From Planctomycetota bacterium (GTDB taxonomy: Bacteria > Planctomycetota > Phycisphaerae > Phycisphaerales > Phycisphaeraceae), in assembly GCA_016350165.1 (NCBI GenBank), contig CP066225.1:3038001-3102000 (forward strand): a DNA stretch of 64,000 bases, given 5' to 3'. Positions 1 to 9,255 of the stretch are shown here, piece after piece. Made by a program: the position numbers and the translations under genes. Below the pieces are notes generated by a model. It saw only the letters and a list, made by a program, of their open reading frames with translations. It was not told the DNA's origin and searched no databases. Numbering within the stretch: position 1 is the stretch's first letter; each line of letters opens with the position of its first letter.

Positions 1-677
1 ACGGTATCTCTTTCGACTACATCCCTTCAGACGCATCACCCTCCGACGCACAAATCGCTGATGATTACAAACTCATCATCCTCAGCGATTACCCATCAAA
101 CATGCTCTCCGAAACGCAGATCCAAACCATCGTCGAAAAAACAAAACAGGGCAGAGGCCTCCTCATGATCGGCGGCTGGGAAACATACGTTGGCCTTGGT
201 GGTGATTATCATAAAACACCACTGGCTGAAGTACTTCCTGTCATCATGCAGGATTCCGACGACCGCCGTAATAACTATTGGCCATGCTTCGTTGACAAAC
301 AAACCGATCACCCAATCCTCGCCGACCTTCCGTTCGACACCAACGTAACAACTGTCGGAGGTTTCAACGCTTTTACGCCAAAGCCTGATGCAACTGTTCT
401 GCTCAAAGCAAACATGAACGACGCATCCAAAAACGCAGACGGTTCGTTCTCGCTCGTTCACAAAGACTCAATACCCCTGCTCGTCGTCGGCACCTTCGGT
501 AACGCAAACGTCGCTTGCTTCGCTTCCGACGTCGCACCACACTGGGTCGGCCCACTAGTCGATTGGGGTGACAAACGTCTCCCCGCACAAGCCCCAGACT
601 GTGAATCCATCGAAGTTGGCAACTGGTACGCTCAGTACTTTGCCAACCTTGTTCAATGGACCGCAAAAACCCTGTAA
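1..677 (+). CDS. GATase1-like (glutamine amidotransferase-fold) protein, 5' partial
   Basis: The reading frame is already open at base 3, so the start lies before the window; an internal ATG at 102 is not the real start because in-frame coding (IILSDYPS) runs through it. The visible 225 residues look like the putative glutamine-amidotransferase family (PF07090-like), with a flavodoxin-like core containing GRGLLMIGGWETY, where the family has its nucleophile-elbow-like turn, and a late segment VACFASDVAPHWVG. I see no Cys-His-Glu triad in the visible part, so amidase activity is doubtful; these proteins often occur beside sugar genes as carbohydrate-related domains of unknown activity. It sits just upstream of phosphofructokinase and sugar-isomerase genes, which fits a role in sugar metabolism. 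Family call is by motif memory, moderately sure; function is not known. Confidence 0.7.
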   Translation, partial: GISFDYIPSDASPSDAQIADDYKLIILSDYPSNMLSETQIQTIVEKTKQGRGLLMIGGWETYVGLGGDYHKTPLAEVLPVIMQDSDDRRNNYWPCFVDKQTDHPILADLPFDTNVTTVGGFNAFTPKPDATVLLKANMNDASKNADGSFSLVHKDSIPLLVVGTFGNANVACFASDVAPHWVGPLVDWGDKRLPAQAPDCESIEVGNWYAQYFANLVQWTAKTL

Positions 678-692
678 AGCAAGAAAAAAACC

Positions 693-714
693 ACTGCATC
701 AAATAATGCAGTTT
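693..714 (+). terminator. weak stem-loop after the GATase1-like gene
   Basis: ACTGCAT and ATGCAGT can pair around a 6-base loop, followed by only TTTG. It is short and could be a weak terminator ahead of the phosphofructokinase gene. Confidence 0.35.
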
Positions 715-766
715 GTACGGTAAATATACACAAACAATCACTCGCTTATACTGAGAGGTGAATACA

Positions 767-1969
767 GTGCTTAAAGGTAACGCTCTCGTCGGTCAGTCCG
801 GCGGCCCAACTTCCGTCATCAACTCCTCTGTTGCTGGTGTCGTTCAGACCGCACAAGGCGTTGAGCAAATTGAAAACATCTTCGGCATGCGCTACGGCAT
901 CGAAGGTCTCATGCAAGACAACGTCTTTGACTTCGGCGCTGAAACTGCTGAAGCAATCGAAGGTCTTCGTTCAACACCTTCATCAGCTTGTGGCTCTTGC
1001 CGCTACAAACTCAAAGATGAAGATTTGCCACTCGTCCTTGAAAAGCTCAAAAAGTTTAATATCCGTTACTTCTTCCTCATCGGCGGCAACGACACAATGG
1101 ACACCGTCCATCGCGTCGAAGCATACGCTCAATCACAAGGCTACGACATGATCGGTGTCGGTATTCCTAAGACAGTCGACAACGACCTCTTCGGTACAGA
1201 CCACACACCAGGTTACGCTTCAGCCGCCAAGTACATGGCTCTTTCAGTTCTTCAAGCTGGCGTTCTCACACGTGACATGCAGAAGGTCGACCAGTTCGTC
1301 GTCTTCCAGTGCATCGGTCGTGAAGCAGGTTGGCTCCCAGCTGCTTGTTCACTCGCAAAAGAATGTGACGGCGACGCACCACACATCACCCTCTTTCCAG
1401 AGCACGCTTTCGATAAAGCGAAGTTCCTCGCGAAGGTTAAAGAAGTTTACGACAAGTACGGTTTCGTCTCCGTCGTCTGCGGCGAAGGCATCACTTACGC
1501 TGATGGAACACCTGTTTCAGCTTCTGAAACACGCGATAAATTCAACAACGTTGAATTTGGCGCAATGGGTGGTTCAGCTGTCGCAACCGTCCTTCACAAG
1601 ATGATTGCTGACGAATTTGGCTTCCGTGGCGAATTCCAAGTTACCGAATCACTCCCAATGTGTGCTGCTGACCGTGGCGTTCCACAGGACTTCGAAGACG
1701 CATACCAATGCGGCGTCAAAGCTGTTGAACTCGCCGCCGCAGGCACCACCGGTGTCATGGTTTCCATGGTCCGTGAAGAAGGTTCAGCAACTTCGTCATT
1801 CGAAACAGCACCGCTTTGCGACGTCGCTGTTCGTGCGAAGCCAATGCCGAAAAGCTTCTTCACAGAAGACGGCTTCGGCGTGACTGAAGAATACTTCAAG
1901 TACGTAAAACCACTCATCGGTGACTTGCCAAAATACACTAAGTTGGCTTACAAAACCGTTGAAATGTAA
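767..1969 (+). CDS. 6-phosphofructokinase, diphosphate-dependent type
   Basis: PfkA-family enzyme phosphorylating fructose 6-phosphate to fructose 1,6-bisphosphate in glycolysis. Visible motifs are the N-terminal GQSGGPTSVIN loop, GGNDTMDT at about residues 106-113 and PKTVDND at about 134-140. In this family an Asp after the GG-x position (instead of Gly) and Lys in PKTxDND (instead of PGTxDND) mark use of diphosphate rather than ATP, so this is probably a PPi-dependent, reversible enzyme. About 400 aa is normal for that clade. Start: a GTG at 758 also opens the frame, but it lies inside the GAGAGGTG ribosome-binding site that is correctly spaced for the GTG at 767, so I prefer 767. It is followed by a terminator and then a sugar isomerase gene. 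Confidence 0.93.
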   Translation: MLKGNALVGQSGGPTSVINSSVAGVVQTAQGVEQIENIFGMRYGIEGLMQDNVFDFGAETAEAIEGLRSTPSSACGSCRYKLKDEDLPLVLEKLKKFNIRYFFLIGGNDTMDTVHRVEAYAQSQGYDMIGVGIPKTVDNDLFGTDHTPGYASAAKYMALSVLQAGVLTRDMQKVDQFVVFQCIGREAGWLPAACSLAKECDGDAPHITLFPEHAFDKAKFLAKVKEVYDKYGFVSVVCGEGITYADGTPVSASETRDKFNNVEFGAMGGSAVATVLHKMIADEFGFRGEFQVTESLPMCAADRGVPQDFEDAYQCGVKAVELAAAGTTGVMVSMVREEGSATSSFETAPLCDVAVRAKPMPKSFFTEDGFGVTEEYFKYVKPLIGDLPKYTKLAYKTVEM

Positions 1970-1984
1970 TTAACAAAAATAATC

Positions 1985-2020
1985 ACGTTGGCTTGACCCA
2001 CGCGTCAGGCCAACGTTTTC
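1985..2020 (+). terminator. rho-independent terminator after phosphofructokinase
   Basis: ACGTTGGC pairs with GCCAACGT, with extra inner pairing TTGAC/GTCA, followed by TTTTCC. It separates the phosphofructokinase gene from the SIS gene. Confidence 0.75.
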
Positions 2021-2057
2021 CTAATTAATAAACATTAATTAAAAACTGGATGTACAA

Positions 2058-3077
2058 ATGAAACTTTCAGAAGAAAAATACGCAAAGTTCGCTCTCTGTA
2101 AAGAGATGCTCGAAACAGTTGAAGTCGTCAAGAACTTCAAAGTAGATGGTATCGAAGAAGTCGTCGAAGACCTCAAGAAGACTGGTAAGCTCTTCCTCAC
2201 AGGCGAAGGTTCATCACGTATTTTCCCAGCGAAAAACGCAATGACCAATGCTTTCCGTCACGGCCTCGATCTCGACATCGCGACCGAAGGTGGCTGCCAA
2301 GCTTACGAATACGATCTTGCTAAGAAGACCGTTTTCGGCGCTTCAAACTCAGGTGCTACCAAAGAGCTCATCGCTCTCTTTACCAAGCTCAAAGGTGAAG
2401 GCAAAGAAAATCTCTTCTCAATGACCGCTAACACCGACACCAAAGTCGAATCACTCTCCAAGAAGTGCTTCGTTCTTAACTGTGGTGGTGAAGATGCAGT
2501 CGCAGCAACTAAGTCAGTTGCAGAGCAAGCGCTTCTTTATCAAGCCATGCTCGTGAAGCTCGCAGGCGAAGAAACTCCTGCTGAAGCACTTGCTGATCTC
2601 GCAGCTAAGATCGAAAAAGTCCTCACCATGGAAATCGATCCAGCCATCACTGAGAAGATCGCTAACGCTGGCACAATCTACTTCGCAGGTCGCAACGACG
2701 GCGTCGCAGAAGAGCTCACACTCAAGACAAACGAAATCACTCGTAAGAAGTCTGACTACCTCGAAGGCACTTATGCTGTTCACGGCATCGAAGAAGTTAT
2801 GAACGCTGATGACGTTGTCATCCTCGTTGATCCATTCGAAACTGAACTCGAAAAGATCAAGCAGACTCTCGCTGAAGGCGTTGGCCTCACCGTCGTCGCA
2901 ATTTCCTCTAAGGAAACCATCTTCCCAACGATCACCATCCCAGAAGCAGGTTGCCTCTCAGGCTACGTAAACCTCGCAGCTGGTTGGAACATCCTCGTTG
3001 AAGTCGGCATCGCGCTCAGCATCGACCTCGACAAGCCAACACGTGCTCGTAAAGTTGGTAACGCTTTTGAAGGTTGA
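2058..3077 (+). CDS. double-SIS-domain sugar-phosphate isomerase/deaminase-like protein
   Basis: A 339-aa protein with two SIS (sugar isomerase) domains like the isomerase half of GlmS, but with no N-terminal glutaminase domain. Visible are LTGEGSSRIFPAKNAM (about 47-62), the phosphosugar-binding ASNSGATKELI (about 95-105), AVAATKS near 160 (the VASTK-type loop of GlmS relatives), and the C-terminal DKPTRARKVGNAFEG, which is like the DKPRNLAKSVT end of GlmS. Relatives include AgaS-, FrlB- and NagB-II-type enzymes that act on amino-sugar or fructosamine phosphates; the exact substrate cannot be read from the sequence. It lies between a PPi-phosphofructokinase and glycosidase genes, consistent with feeding an amino or keto sugar into glycolysis. 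It has its own leader and shares a bidirectional terminator with the gene opposite. Confidence 0.85.
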   Translation: MKLSEEKYAKFALCKEMLETVEVVKNFKVDGIEEVVEDLKKTGKLFLTGEGSSRIFPAKNAMTNAFRHGLDLDIATEGGCQAYEYDLAKKTVFGASNSGATKELIALFTKLKGEGKENLFSMTANTDTKVESLSKKCFVLNCGGEDAVAATKSVAEQALLYQAMLVKLAGEETPAEALADLAAKIEKVLTMEIDPAITEKIANAGTIYFAGRNDGVAEELTLKTNEITRKKSDYLEGTYAVHGIEEVMNADDVVILVDPFETELEKIKQTLAEGVGLTVVAISSKETIFPTITIPEAGCLSGYVNLAAGWNILVEVGIALSIDLDKPTRARKVGNAFEG

Positions 3078-3147
3078 TACCTAAAAACCCTCAAAGCTCC
3101 ATCTATTGTTAATTCAAATTCACAATAGATGGTAGTACTAAAAAATA

Positions 3148-3183
3148 AAAAAGAAGGCTGCTCTTGCGAGAAGCCTTCTTTTT
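3148..3183. terminator. bidirectional terminator between convergent genes
   Basis: A 12-bp perfect stem (AAAAAGAAGGCT and its complement) with a short inner CTC/GAG pairing gives U-rich ends on both strands. It serves the SIS gene on the plus strand and the glycosidase gene on the minus strand. Confidence 0.9.
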
Positions 3184-3201
3184 ATATAACTTATTTTAAT
3201 T

Positions 3202-5982
3202 TTACTTAGATTCAAACACTCGCAATTCAACCAAGTGCATGCTCGGATTCGAACTGTTATATAGCATCGTAATTTTCACATACCTCGCATCAATTGGATC
3301 AAACCGATGATCTCTCCCCCGCGGCGTCTCAAGTTTCGTATTCTGACTCATATCCGCAACCACGTTCCAAGTCTCACCATCAGCCGATACTTCAACCTTA
3401 TATTGATAATATCGATTGCCGCCCCAGTACGGATACACATGCACGCGATCAATTGTTTTCACTTCTTCAAGGTCAACTTCTAACCATTGCGGAGCGGGCG
3501 GGCCAACCCACCAAGAACTCGTCAAACTATGAGCATTCCCATCCACCGCCAACTGTGCGGGATGTGATCCCTCAATACCAGAGATCGTCACAGGCTTGCC
3601 AACCGCAATTCCGACAATCTCTTTTCCATACAACTGATTAAACGCAGCTTCACGTCCTTTCTCATCCAACCATGCAGGCGTTGTTACTTCCATCAATTCC
3701 CCGCCCTCTTTTACAAACGCTTCCGCCTTATCACGATACGTTTGTTTATAAGCATCAATCGTTTTCTGGTAATTCAATACAACTGACTCATCCACATCCC
3801 ACTTGAATACAACCTTCTTCACATTCGCAGGCAGCACAACCTTATCGCCTAACACACGAATAGGAGCACAATCCGCAGTCACGCTTTTCAGCTTCGCAGC
3901 AAACGGCACGTGCATCACCACATTCCGTGGCTCAGTATGCCAATCCCCATTAATCAAAACCTCAGCCCCATCCTCTTTAAACGTATACTCAAACGACACC
4001 GGCCCACACTCAGTTCCAGCGTCCTTAAACACAAGCTTCTGACCCGCTTTGATCCACTCCGGCGACAACACCGCACCAATATGAATATCACGTTGTCCAA
4101 TCCCACCTTCGCCGCCTCGTTCATGAATCAGCATGTTTCGTAGCATCAAATTAAACATCGCCGAACCCCAGCCATGCGGCGGATAATTCACAAACGCATC
4201 TCGACCACTCCAAGGCTCAACATTCCATTCAAACATTTCCCATGCTGAACCCATATGCGCCATGATCGCATAAAAATGTTCAAGCGTTTCTAATTGCTCA
4301 TCTCGGAAGATATGACTCTGAGCTTCCTTCACCGTCAGATAATGGTGAATCGTACCCATGTACGTCATCACACCTTCATCAAACTTTTCAGCATGCATCT
4401 TCGCAAGCGTCGCCTCCACATGTTTATCCCAAGGCTTCATCACTTCTGCAGGAAACACACCAATCAGGTTCCCCCAATCCTGTCCACCCTCAGCATCAAG
4501 CCCCGGCGTCAACGCACCATCAGGACCACTCTTCTTTTCAATCGCAACCATCAATGCGTCATACAAACGCTTATATTCAGCTTCAAAAACCTTCGCGTCT
4601 TTATCTTCGCCCAACCAGTTCGCAACTCGCCACGCACTACGAATACCAAGCAGCGCCCAGAAGTTATGTCCTGTAAAGTGACCACGAATCGCTTCATTAT
4701 CCCCCACATCCGTAAACGGCATCAGCCCAAACTCATCCTCCGCACTCACCTTCTTTAACCATCCCAACGCAGGCATAAACATCGGATAGATTTCTTTTGC
4801 ATATTCTTTGTCCCCCGTCACAATCGCATGATTGCCCAGCACATAAAGTGCCTGCCCAAACCCATCTAACTGATTCGCATACGTATAGAACAGCCCATTC
4901 TCGCCCTGATACTCCGGCATCACCTCCAATAACTTGCGTGCAATATCGTGATACCCCCACACATCATCGTTATGAATAATGTAAGCCGCATCACGTAACC
5001 AGAATCCCTTGTACTGGAACTTGTTTACGCCCTGCAACCACTTCCCGTTATCCTTCGGATACACCGCCTGCCACGTATACATCAGATTCGTCATACGAGC
5101 ATCATTGACTGTTTTTTCAGGGATAGAAACCTCAGCCCCCTGATCCTTCAACCCATTCCAATACGCAATCGTTCGCTCTTTATAACCATCATAATTAGCG
5201 ACTTCCACCGCCTTAATCAATTCGACCTCATCCAGCCCGATCGGCTCCAGTGGCATCTTAAATGTTGCACTCACTGATTCCTCAACCTTTAACTCACCTT
5301 CATACTTCTTCACCCCCACCGGCGTATCTTCTAACACGCGCTTAGCCTTACCGCGAAACACCCCGTCATACCTATCCCCCAGCACCGCTTCCTTCTTGCC
5401 CGCCTCATCAAAGAAGTACACAACCTTATCACCACGCACCAGATAATTATCTGTCATCTCGTACGACCAGTTCACATCAAACCACCCCTGATTCATCTCA
5501 ACAATCCGATGGTCCCCCGTATTAAATCGGCACCCCGCCGCAAACCCATAAGGTTTCACCTCATCCGAAACATTCTTCGCCGTCATTTTCGCAAACACAA
5601 CAGCCTTCGACTCCGGCTTCCCATCCAGCGTCATATAGAACGCTTCCACCTCATATTCTACCCCATCCTTCACCTGCACCATACTCACGATTGGCATCCA
5701 TCCGTCTAATAATCGCTTAGACCGATTCATCACCGCGTCATAATCCAACCCATACGCAAAACACAACTCCGCCCACCCCGTATACAGCGACCCATCAAAC
5801 GTTATCTGACACGCACGCTGCGTCCCCATCATCGACAAGCTCGTCGAGCTCTTCGCTAGATAACAAAACTGTCCCGACTCATCGATCGCCGGATCCACCA
5901 TCACTTTCGCTTTTTCAGCATTCACCACACCACTTGTAAGCAAACCAATTAATACACTTAACAGCAAGACACAATGACGCAT
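3202..5982 (-). CDS. secreted (alpha/alpha)6-barrel glycosidase with C-terminal discoidin (F5/8 type C) domain
   Basis: A 926-aa exported protein. The frame is open to 6057, but the ATG at 5982 has a well-placed GAGG and begins a clear signal peptide (MRHCVLLLSVLIGLL...VNA). The middle (about residues 250-680) has features of six-hairpin glycosidases of the GH15/GH78-like superfamily, including FWLRDAAYIIHN, the type of WxRDA motif found in glucoamylase-like barrels, then repeated helical pairs. The last 140 residues form a discoidin/CBM32-like carbohydrate-binding domain (SSWWVGPPAPQWLEVDLEEV ... RYVKITM ... HLVELRVFE). It probably trims a polysaccharide or oligosaccharide outside the cytoplasm; linkage and sugar are unknown. 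It is divergent from the GH1 beta-glucosidase gene, with which it may share regulation. Confidence 0.8.
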   Translation of the reverse strand: MRHCVLLLSVLIGLLTSGVVNAEKAKVMVDPAIDESGQFCYLAKSSTSLSMMGTQRACQITFDGSLYTGWAELCFAYGLDYDAVMNRSKRLLDGWMPIVSMVQVKDGVEYEVEAFYMTLDGKPESKAVVFAKMTAKNVSDEVKPYGFAAGCRFNTGDHRIVEMNQGWFDVNWSYEMTDNYLVRGDKVVYFFDEAGKKEAVLGDRYDGVFRGKAKRVLEDTPVGVKKYEGELKVEESVSATFKMPLEPIGLDEVELIKAVEVANYDGYKERTIAYWNGLKDQGAEVSIPEKTVNDARMTNLMYTWQAVYPKDNGKWLQGVNKFQYKGFWLRDAAYIIHNDDVWGYHDIARKLLEVMPEYQGENGLFYTYANQLDGFGQALYVLGNHAIVTGDKEYAKEIYPMFMPALGWLKKVSAEDEFGLMPFTDVGDNEAIRGHFTGHNFWALLGIRSAWRVANWLGEDKDAKVFEAEYKRLYDALMVAIEKKSGPDGALTPGLDAEGGQDWGNLIGVFPAEVMKPWDKHVEATLAKMHAEKFDEGVMTYMGTIHHYLTVKEAQSHIFRDEQLETLEHFYAIMAHMGSAWEMFEWNVEPWSGRDAFVNYPPHGWGSAMFNLMLRNMLIHERGGEGGIGQRDIHIGAVLSPEWIKAGQKLVFKDAGTECGPVSFEYTFKEDGAEVLINGDWHTEPRNVVMHVPFAAKLKSVTADCAPIRVLGDKVVLPANVKKVVFKWDVDESVVLNYQKTIDAYKQTYRDKAEAFVKEGGELMEVTTPAWLDEKGREAAFNQLYGKEIVGIAVGKPVTISGIEGSHPAQLAVDGNAHSLTSSWWVGPPAPQWLEVDLEEVKTIDRVHVYPYWGGNRYYQYKVEVSADGETWNVVADMSQNTKLETPRGRDHRFDPIDARYVKITMLYNSSNPSMHLVELRVFESK

Positions 5983-6301
5983 TGAGTAGACCTCTTCATA
6001 ATCAATACACACCACATAAATCGCAGCTTCCATTTCGCTGCACACGTTTGACCTCACTGTTCTTCGATCTTACAAAATTTGCCTGCGCGTTTACGATCAC
6101 ATTTTCGCTGCTGTCGATAATGTATAACTCTGTCAGAATAGTTAAAATTCGCCTCTCGCTTATTCATATTGCAATAGACACTCAATCGTGATCAGTTTAT
6201 GATTTGCATATATTGAGCAAAAGTTGCTCTATTTGATACATACTAGATACCTGTTCATTTTCTACAATGAACGATCTGTAACTTAGGCAACGAGACAAAC
6301 C
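5983..6301. promoter_or_regulatory. divergent control region with a GAGCAA-N3-TTGCTC palindrome
   Basis: This 319-base gap separates two divergently transcribed glycosidase genes and so must hold both promoters. At 6215-6229 is a perfect 15-base inverted repeat, GAGCAA-AAG-TTGCTC, about 85 bases before the GH1 start. Related sequences occur at 7882-7898 and 8140-8159 ahead of the pseudopilin gene. Such short palindromes fit a LacI-, GntR- or AraC-type sugar regulator, but no regulator gene lies nearby and the assignment is inference. Confidence 0.5.
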
Positions 6302-7681
6302 ATGACTTTTCCAAACGACTTTCTCTGGGGCGCCGCTACCAGTGCATACCAAATCGAAGGCGCATGGAACGCCGATGGCAAAGGTGAATCCGTCTGGGAT
6401 GATTTCTGTCATACTCCTGGCAATGTTAAAAACAATCACACCGGCGACGTAGCTTGCGATCATTATCATCGCTATCAAGAAGACGTCGACCATATGCAAT
6501 ACATTGGTCTCAAAGGCTATCGGTTCTCACTCAACTGGACACGCATTCTCCCCAACGGCATCGGTCATATCAACCAAGCTGGCCTCGACTTCTATAGCCG
6601 ACTTATCGACTCGCTGCTCTCAGCTGACATTGATCCATGCGTCACCCTCTTTCACTGGGAATACCCACGTGCTCTTCAACAACTTGGCGGATGGCTCAAT
6701 CCCGACAGTTCAAAATGGTTTGCAGAATACACAACAATCGTTGTCGATCATCTTTCCGATCGTGTTGAAAAATGGATGACACTTAACGAACCTCAATGTT
6801 TCATTGGCCGTGCGCATTTCCAAGGCCTCGACGCTCCCGGTTTAAAACTCCCTATGAGAGATGCTCTTTTAGTATGTCACAACTCACTCCTCGCTCATGG
6901 CCGTGCAGCCAAAGTCATCCGCGACAACGCTAAGAAATCCCCACTCATTGGCTGGGCTCCCGTTGGTGTAAACCGAATTCCCGCCATCGAAGACGAAGCC
7001 CACATCAACGCTGCTCGCACCCTCATGATGAAAGCTGTCATTAATACAAACGATCCTTTCTGGACCAACACATGGTTCAGTGACCCCGCCATTTTGGGCC
7101 AATATCCTAAGGATGGCCTCAACCACTACAAGCAACAAATGGATTGGTACGACCCTGACGATATGAAAATCATTTGTCAGCCACTCGACTTCTATGGTGC
7201 CAACATCTATTCAGGCTCACTTGTCACAATCGATGAGCAAGGCCAACCACTAGTGCAACCTCCTTCAATTAATAAACCCGTCACTATGTCCAGTTGGGCG
7301 GTTGAACCCCGTGCAATGAAATGGGGCGTCAAATTTCTTTATGAACGCTATAAGCTTCCAATCTATATCACCGAAAACGGTCTCAGTAATCCTGACTGGG
7401 TTCAATCCGACGGCAAAGTCCATGACCCACAACGTATTGATTTCCTACGGCAATACCTCCTAGCTTTAGAAGAAGCGATTGATGAAGGTGTCGATGTGCG
7501 TGGTTATTTCCAATGGTCACTCCTCGACAACTTTGAGTGGATCAATGGCTACTCACATCGTTTTGGCCTCATCTATGTCAACTACGAAACCCAACGACGA
7601 ATACTCAAAGAATCAGCTCATTGGTACCGTCAAGTCATCCAGCAGAACGCAATTCCTGAGCAACTGGTCAATACAACGTAA
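6302..7681 (+). CDS. GH1 family beta-glucosidase
   Basis: A 459-aa cytoplasmic glycoside hydrolase family 1 enzyme that releases terminal beta-linked glucose (or a related sugar) from oligosaccharides. Diagnostic features are the N-terminal FLWGAATSAYQIEGA, the acid/base TLNEP with Glu163, and the nucleophile ITENG with Glu358; the C-terminal GYFQWSLLDNFEW is also classical. There is no signal peptide, so it acts on imported or periplasm-derived oligosaccharide. Length is normal for the family. It is transcribed away from the secreted glycosidase and ends at a strong terminator. Beta-galactosidase or 6-phospho-beta-glycosidase activity is possible, since family members vary in specificity. 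Confidence 0.95.
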   Translation: MTFPNDFLWGAATSAYQIEGAWNADGKGESVWDDFCHTPGNVKNNHTGDVACDHYHRYQEDVDHMQYIGLKGYRFSLNWTRILPNGIGHINQAGLDFYSRLIDSLLSADIDPCVTLFHWEYPRALQQLGGWLNPDSSKWFAEYTTIVVDHLSDRVEKWMTLNEPQCFIGRAHFQGLDAPGLKLPMRDALLVCHNSLLAHGRAAKVIRDNAKKSPLIGWAPVGVNRIPAIEDEAHINAARTLMMKAVINTNDPFWTNTWFSDPAILGQYPKDGLNHYKQQMDWYDPDDMKIICQPLDFYGANIYSGSLVTIDEQGQPLVQPPSINKPVTMSSWAVEPRAMKWGVKFLYERYKLPIYITENGLSNPDWVQSDGKVHDPQRIDFLRQYLLALEEAIDEGVDVRGYFQWSLLDNFEWINGYSHRFGLIYVNYETQRRILKESAHWYRQVIQQNAIPEQLVNTT

Positions 7682-7707
7682 ATATTGAATAACCACCACC
7701 CCCTCTC

Positions 7708-7736
7708 AAAGCTGCCTCTTGCTAGGCAGCTTTTTG
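7708..7736 (+). terminator. rho-independent terminator after GH1 gene
   Basis: AAAGCTGCCT pairs with AGGCAGCTTT across a 6-base loop and runs into TTTTTG. Confidence 0.9.
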
Positions 7737-8343
7737 TATTAAAATCAGTCATAAAATTAACACCTAACTCGCAGTTTTGCAGTACTTACAGTATGTATCT
7801 AAAGGCAACAAAATTGCACGCCTGAAATTTGTATACATGCCTTCTAGGCGAGATTTTATATTGCGGGTACACAAAGGCAGATAGGCAATAATTGGCTCGA
7901 AATCACCCCGTATCCTGTTGGCAACCGAGCAAATGCAATAAGGGAAAATACTATATATAGCACCGTTCTGATGGTGGTTTGGCAGGTTTGAATCGATATG
8001 TAGAGTCTATAAGTATCTTTCTAAAAATAAGTTAAATGAATAGTGATATTGGTTACTCAATCTCTTGCCATCTTTTTCTTAGGCACGATCGGCTCGGCAA
8101 CTGAATTTTTCAATTGACATAGGTTAATGATAGGATAAATTGAGGCAATAGTTGCTCAAATTCGTTTCTCAGCAATCTCGTAGGAGGTTCCGTCTCAGGC
8201 GATGTCGCCACGCTGGTACACACGAATACCTCATTTCAATTGTGTTGTTCTGATTCGTTTTCTTAAAGATGCCTAATGCGATCAGCATCGGTCGATGTTG
8301 TTCTGTCATCTATGCTGTGATCCAACCGGGATATTTCTTTGAC
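7737..8343 (+). promoter_or_regulatory. long leader with two putative operator-like sites
   Basis: About 600 bases without a convincing gene precede the pseudopilin. Two look-alike sites are present: TAGGCAATAATTGGCTC (7882-7898) and TTGAGGCAATAGTTGCTCAA (8140-8159). Both resemble the palindrome ahead of the GH1 gene (6215-6229). The frame of the pseudopilin is open from an ATG at 8269, but that upstream part does not look like protein. I see no riboswitch or RNA gene here. Confidence 0.4.
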
Positions 8344-9165
8344 ATGAAAGCTAAGCACACCCTTAATAACGCTTTTACACTAATCGAACTTTTGGTTGTC
8401 ATTTCCATTATCGCCCTTCTTATTGGTATCCTTCTCCCCGCTCTAGGAGCCGCTCGACGTACTGCCAGGCTCATGGCTTGCAATACCAACGTACGCTCAA
8501 TATCACTCGGCTTTGTAATGTACGCGCAAGACAACAACGGTATCTATCCTGTTACCGATTACGACAAATACTACAAAGACTTTGCAAACTACCACCTCGA
8601 AACCGCTCTAAAAGGCTACATCATGAACGCTGAACTCTCAGCATCATGGGCTGATCGTGTTGTTGCAGGAGCAGTTTTCCTATGCCCCTCTTCAGGCATG
8701 TATGTAGAAGATGAAGGATCATCGCCCGGCTATCGTGCTGATGGTGGTGGATACCCAACCGGTTCAGCCGCTTCGCGATGGAACAACTCTTATTACGGCC
8801 TCTTCTATCACTGGTCACGCTCACAATACAACGCCAGTCATCCCGATAGATACCAACCACAAGTTTGGCGTGAAGAATACTTCTCCCGACCAACTGGCGT
8901 GCCTATCCAATTCTGCTCTACTTCAAATGCCACCGTACCAGATCAAGTCGCTGGTCACTCTTGGCATGGTGCAGACGGTGAATTCGGCAGACCCACAGCA
9001 TTCATCGATGGGCACACACGTACATTAACCCAGAAAAAATACACAAATCTCTCACAAATACTTTTTAGTGCAAACGCTCAATTCGAAGGCCAGCCTGCTC
9101 ATGCATGGGTGGATAAAAACTATAGCTTCGCACAAGCTCGTGATTACCAAATCGACGAGTATTGA
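8344..9165 (+). CDS. type II secretion/type IV pilin-like (pseudopilin) protein
   Basis: A 273-aa protein with a prepilin leader: MKAKHTLNNA is followed by [20 protein letters not shown], where the prepilin peptidase should cut before Phe and leave a membrane-spanning N-terminal helix. Planctomycetes carry large numbers of such proteins, usually with a large C-terminal domain of unknown role. A late DGH motif (AFIDGH, near residue 224) resembles the H-X9-DG region of the prepilin-type processing-associated family, but the His-to-DG spacing is not standard. I start at 8344 because the leader must be short; the frame is open to 8269. It precedes a PEP-CTERM gene by 90 bases, an arrangement seen again (in reverse order) at 33-35 kb. 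Confidence 0.85.
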   Translation: MKAKHTLNNAFTLIELLVVISIIALLIGILLPALGAARRTARLMACNTNVRSISLGFVMYAQDNNGIYPVTDYDKYYKDFANYHLETALKGYIMNAELSASWADRVVAGAVFLCPSSGMYVEDEGSSPGYRADGGGYPTGSAASRWNNSYYGLFYHWSRSQYNASHPDRYQPQVWREEYFSRPTGVPIQFCSTSNATVPDQVAGHSWHGADGEFGRPTAFIDGHTRTLTQKKYTNLSQILFSANAQFEGQPAHAWVDKNYSFAQARDYQIDEY

Positions 9166-9255
9166 TTAGTAAAACTATGTATCACTAACACTGCATCAAA
9201 TATATTAATCTAATCATCAGATAGAGAATTATTTCGAAATAATGGAGGATATTTT

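Noticed and set aside
767-1969. ATP-dependent phosphofructokinase
   Set aside because: GGND and PKTVDND motifs match the diphosphate-dependent clade rather than GGDG and PGTIDND of the ATP enzymes.
4797-4979. Plus-strand frames inside the discoidin glycosidase gene
   Set aside because: Antisense shadows of the minus-strand gene with improbable composition.
5983-6057. 25-codon N-terminal extension of the discoidin glycosidase
   Set aside because: It would hide the signal peptide; the ATG at 5982 has a good GAGG.
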